Translations under genes and position numbers: made by a program
Source of the DNA: Pyrinomonadaceae bacterium
GTDB lineage: Bacteria; Acidobacteriota; Blastocatellia; Pyrinomonadales; Pyrinomonadaceae
Direction of reading: 5' to 3'
NCBI GenBank assembly: GCA_013812565.1
Contig: JACCTF010000952.1
Coordinates: forward strand, 1-7,377
DNA: 7,377 bases
Shown: positions 6,059-7,377 of the stretch, piece by piece
How the letters are laid out: the number at the start of each line of letters is the position of its first letter
How positions within the stretch are numbered: the stretch's first letter is position 1
The notes under the pieces: model-generated
What the model saw: only the letters and a program-made list of their open reading frames with translations
Databases searched by the model: none
Told to the model about the DNA's origin: nothing

Positions 6059-6994
6059 CTACCGTCGCCTGCCGGTTCGTGCATTCGAACGTCTGCGCCG
6101 CGGAGCGTAACTCCTGCGGTCGCGAGTCAAAGCTTTTGCGCCGAGCAGAAGCAGTGCCGCCGCTCCGACCCCGAGGCCGATCTTTGCAGACGTGGGAAGC
6201 GGTTTAGCGCGCAGCGTCAGCGGCGCGGTCAGAGGGCGTAGCTGATAGCCGAGCCAGGTGCTGATGCCGACGGTCGGTGCGGCCGTCTCTATGTCAATCA
6301 AGCTTTGCGGCAGACCGCGCCGCAATCCCTTCCAGCCGTCCGTCATCGACGGCAACAGATGAGGAGTTTGGTCTATGCCACCGTTCACGACGCCGCGCCC
6401 GCCCTGCTTCGTTAACATCTCTAAACTCGTGTGCAGCGTCGGCGCATGCGTCCACATGTTGTAGAAGGCGACGCGCCCGTCTGAATCGATAATGTATGTC
6501 GGATCGGCAAGCCCACCGTAGACTTGATGAGCCGTGCCTTCGAGGTCATCGACCAGCACCGTCCAAGCAATGCCCTCTTCTCTTTGGTAGCGCTCGGCAT
6601 CACGCATCTTCTCCTCAAAGCTGTGATACGCAGGCGCGTCGGGGCCGGGGTGTGCCTGCCGGATGACGACATCAACGAAATGCACCTGGTCTCCCCAGCG
6701 CCTATGTAGTTTCGTTAACGGCTCGACCGAGCCGGTGGTGATGGGTCAGGTGAACGAGCCGAAGTGCAACAGCACCGGCTTGCCGCGTAGTTCACTCAAA
6801 CGCAAGCGGCCGCCGCCGACACGCGGCAACTCGAAGTCGGGGGCCGGAGCGCCCGAGGGGATGCCCTGCTTCGTGATCGTCGCCTTGGCATCGCTCAAAA
6901 GGTGTTTGGCGCGGAAGTGCTCGAAGTTGTATTCGTCAAGGCTCATCTTGTTTTCCAGATTGACGAACCGTTGTGCGACTTCAATGCTTTGCAT
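6059..6994 (-). CDS. deiodinase-like redoxin selenoprotein, Sec83 encoded by in-frame TGA, membrane-anchored
   Basis: I read one 311-residue protein across the TGA at 6746-6748 (codon 83). Before it comes a redoxin start, APDFELPRVGGGRLRLSELRG, then VLLHFGSFT; after it P-ITTGSVEPL, VVIRQAHPGP, ADPTYIIDSDGRVAFYN and GGRGVV. This matches the thioredoxin-fold family of iodothyronine deiodinases and their bacterial relatives, whose active site is GSCTUPPF, with the TGA exactly at the Sec position. The frame is the same on both sides, and a SECIS-like hairpin follows. There is no cysteine elsewhere, so Sec83 would be the only redox residue. A hydrophobic helix at about 270-289 and an Arg-rich tail predict a C-terminal membrane anchor. 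The ATG at 6994 has GAGGAG about nine bases upstream. Likely a thiol- or peroxide-linked oxidoreductase; the substrate is unknown and deiodination is not implied. The alternative is a Cys-to-stop mutation (TGC to TGA). Confidence 0.85.
6719..6734 (-). promoter_or_regulatory. bacterial SECIS hairpin for Sec insertion
   Basis: Starting 12 bases after the TGA, the minus strand reads CGGCTC-GGTC-GAGCCG: a perfect 6-bp stem with a four-base loop GGUC. In the E. coli fdhF SECIS, as I recall the sequence, the SelB-contacted loop GGUC lies at bases 19-22 after UGA; here it lies at 18-21. Loop, stem and distance therefore all match what SelB needs. The element lies within the coding sequence, as bacterial SECIS elements do. 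Function is inferred, not shown. Confidence 0.75.
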
Positions 6995-7026
6995 AATGCG
7001 TGCTCCTCTCTGTTTTCTCTTTCATC

Positions 7027-7116
7027 TTAGAAATTTGAAGGTGATGCTGCGTTTTCTTTAACCCGCTTCTGTTCGATCATCTTTTCTTTTGCACCACGAT
7101 AGGCGAGCACCTTCAT
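7027..7116 (-). CDS. possible 29-residue ORF between FAD oxidoreductase and selenoprotein genes
   Basis: An ATG at 7114-7116 opens a 29-residue frame that fills most of the 147-base gap after the FAD oxidoreductase stop. It begins MKVLAYRGAKEK and is basic. The start MKxLxYxG recalls the N-terminus of zinc alcohol dehydrogenases, so it could be a stub of such a gene, but the match is too short to trust. The ribosome site is weak (GGGCGAG). I see no terminator or promoter in this gap. Confidence 0.2.
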   Translation of the reverse strand: MKVLAYRGAKEKMIEQKRVKENAASPSNF

Positions 7117-7141
7117 CTACTCGCCCGTGCGAAAGACGAAA

Positions 7142-7377
7142 TCATTTAATGCGGCGCGCGGCGTGGTGGCCGCACATGCCATGAACTCCGCCGCCGGGCG
7201 GAGTTGATGAAGAGCAGATGTAAAGATTCTTAGCCGGTGTTGAGTATAGGCGAAGCGTAGGTCGAAAGAAGAGTTGCCGGATGTCTTGCGCGCCGCCGTT
7301 GATGTCGCCGCCGACGAGATTGGCATTACGCCGTTCCAGCTCCGCAGGCGGCATACGGCTCCGGGCGAGTATGCGGT
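7142..7377 (-). CDS. C-terminal end of a phytoene-desaturase-type FAD-dependent oxidoreductase (partial)
   Basis: The last 77 codons are visible; the gene runs off the right edge. The sequence shows PAELERRNANLVGGDINGG, then RQLFFRPTLRLYSTP, then CSSSTPPGGGVHGMCGHHAA close to the C-terminus. This order is characteristic of NAD(P)/FAD-dependent oxidoreductases of the COG1233 group (phytoene desaturase relatives), where the GGGVHGMCG stretch closes the FAD-binding site. Members of this branch are mostly uncharacterised, so carotenoid work should not be assumed. The stop is TGA at 7142-7144, 147 bases before the selenoprotein start and in the same direction. The use of TGA here, and in the SDR and DUF1360 genes, shows that TGA is an ordinary stop in this genome. 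Confidence 0.85.
   Translation of the reverse strand, partial: RILARSRMPPAELERRNANLVGGDINGGAQDIRQLFFRPTLRLYSTPAKNLYICSSSTPPGGGVHGMCGHHAARRIK

Overview
The window looks like a bacterial chromosomal segment of moderately high GC. Every gene I can support lies on the minus strand, so the cluster is read from the right edge to the left. Most starts have strong Shine-Dalgarno sites (AGGAGG, GGAGG or AAGGAG types). Gene content (manganese catalase, DUF1360, tail-anchored SDR, deiodinase-like redoxin, COG1233-type FAD oxidoreductase, family 1 glycoside hydrolase relatives) fits a soil or environmental bacterium, possibly Acidobacteriota or Chloroflexota. That placement is only an inference; no marker gene is present.

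Layout in transcription order: (1) 7377-7142, C-terminal end of a phytoene-desaturase-type FAD oxidoreductase. (2) 6994-6059, a redoxin/iodothyronine-deiodinase-like protein with an in-frame TGA exactly where the family has its catalytic Sec or Cys. A perfect hairpin with a GGUC loop lies at the right distance for a bacterial SECIS, so I read this as one 311-residue selenoprotein and not as two broken ORFs. (3) 5879-4782, an NADP-type short-chain dehydrogenase with a C-terminal membrane anchor. (4) 4819-4727, a 30-residue ORF overlapping the SDR end. (5) 4708-4169, a DUF1360 membrane protein with a CPWC motif. (6) 4062-2785, a glycoside hydrolase family 1-like gene in a single intact frame but with two nonsense codons (TGA for an expected Trp, TAA for an expected Tyr), preceded by four 12-bp tandem repeats. 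(7) 2755-1570, a decayed IS630-family insertion sequence with about 27-bp inverted ends, two frameshifts and a lost catalytic Asp. (8) 1338-412, an intact manganese catalase. (9) 411-129, a short gene-free stretch with a strong 50-nt stem-loop and a 13-bp inverted repeat resembling IS6-family ends. (10) 128-1, a fragment of a second, diverged GH1-like gene cut off at that inverted repeat.

Together the intact genes look like a peroxide/redox-stress set: a catalase, a Sec-based thioredoxin-fold enzyme, an NADPH-linked reductase, a flavoprotein and a membrane CxxC protein. Two of them end in a single membrane helix with a basic tail, so part of the set probably works at the inner face of the membrane. 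The GH1-like genes appear to be decaying, and mobile elements have invaded around them. The selenoprotein with its SECIS is the main discovery-level signal.
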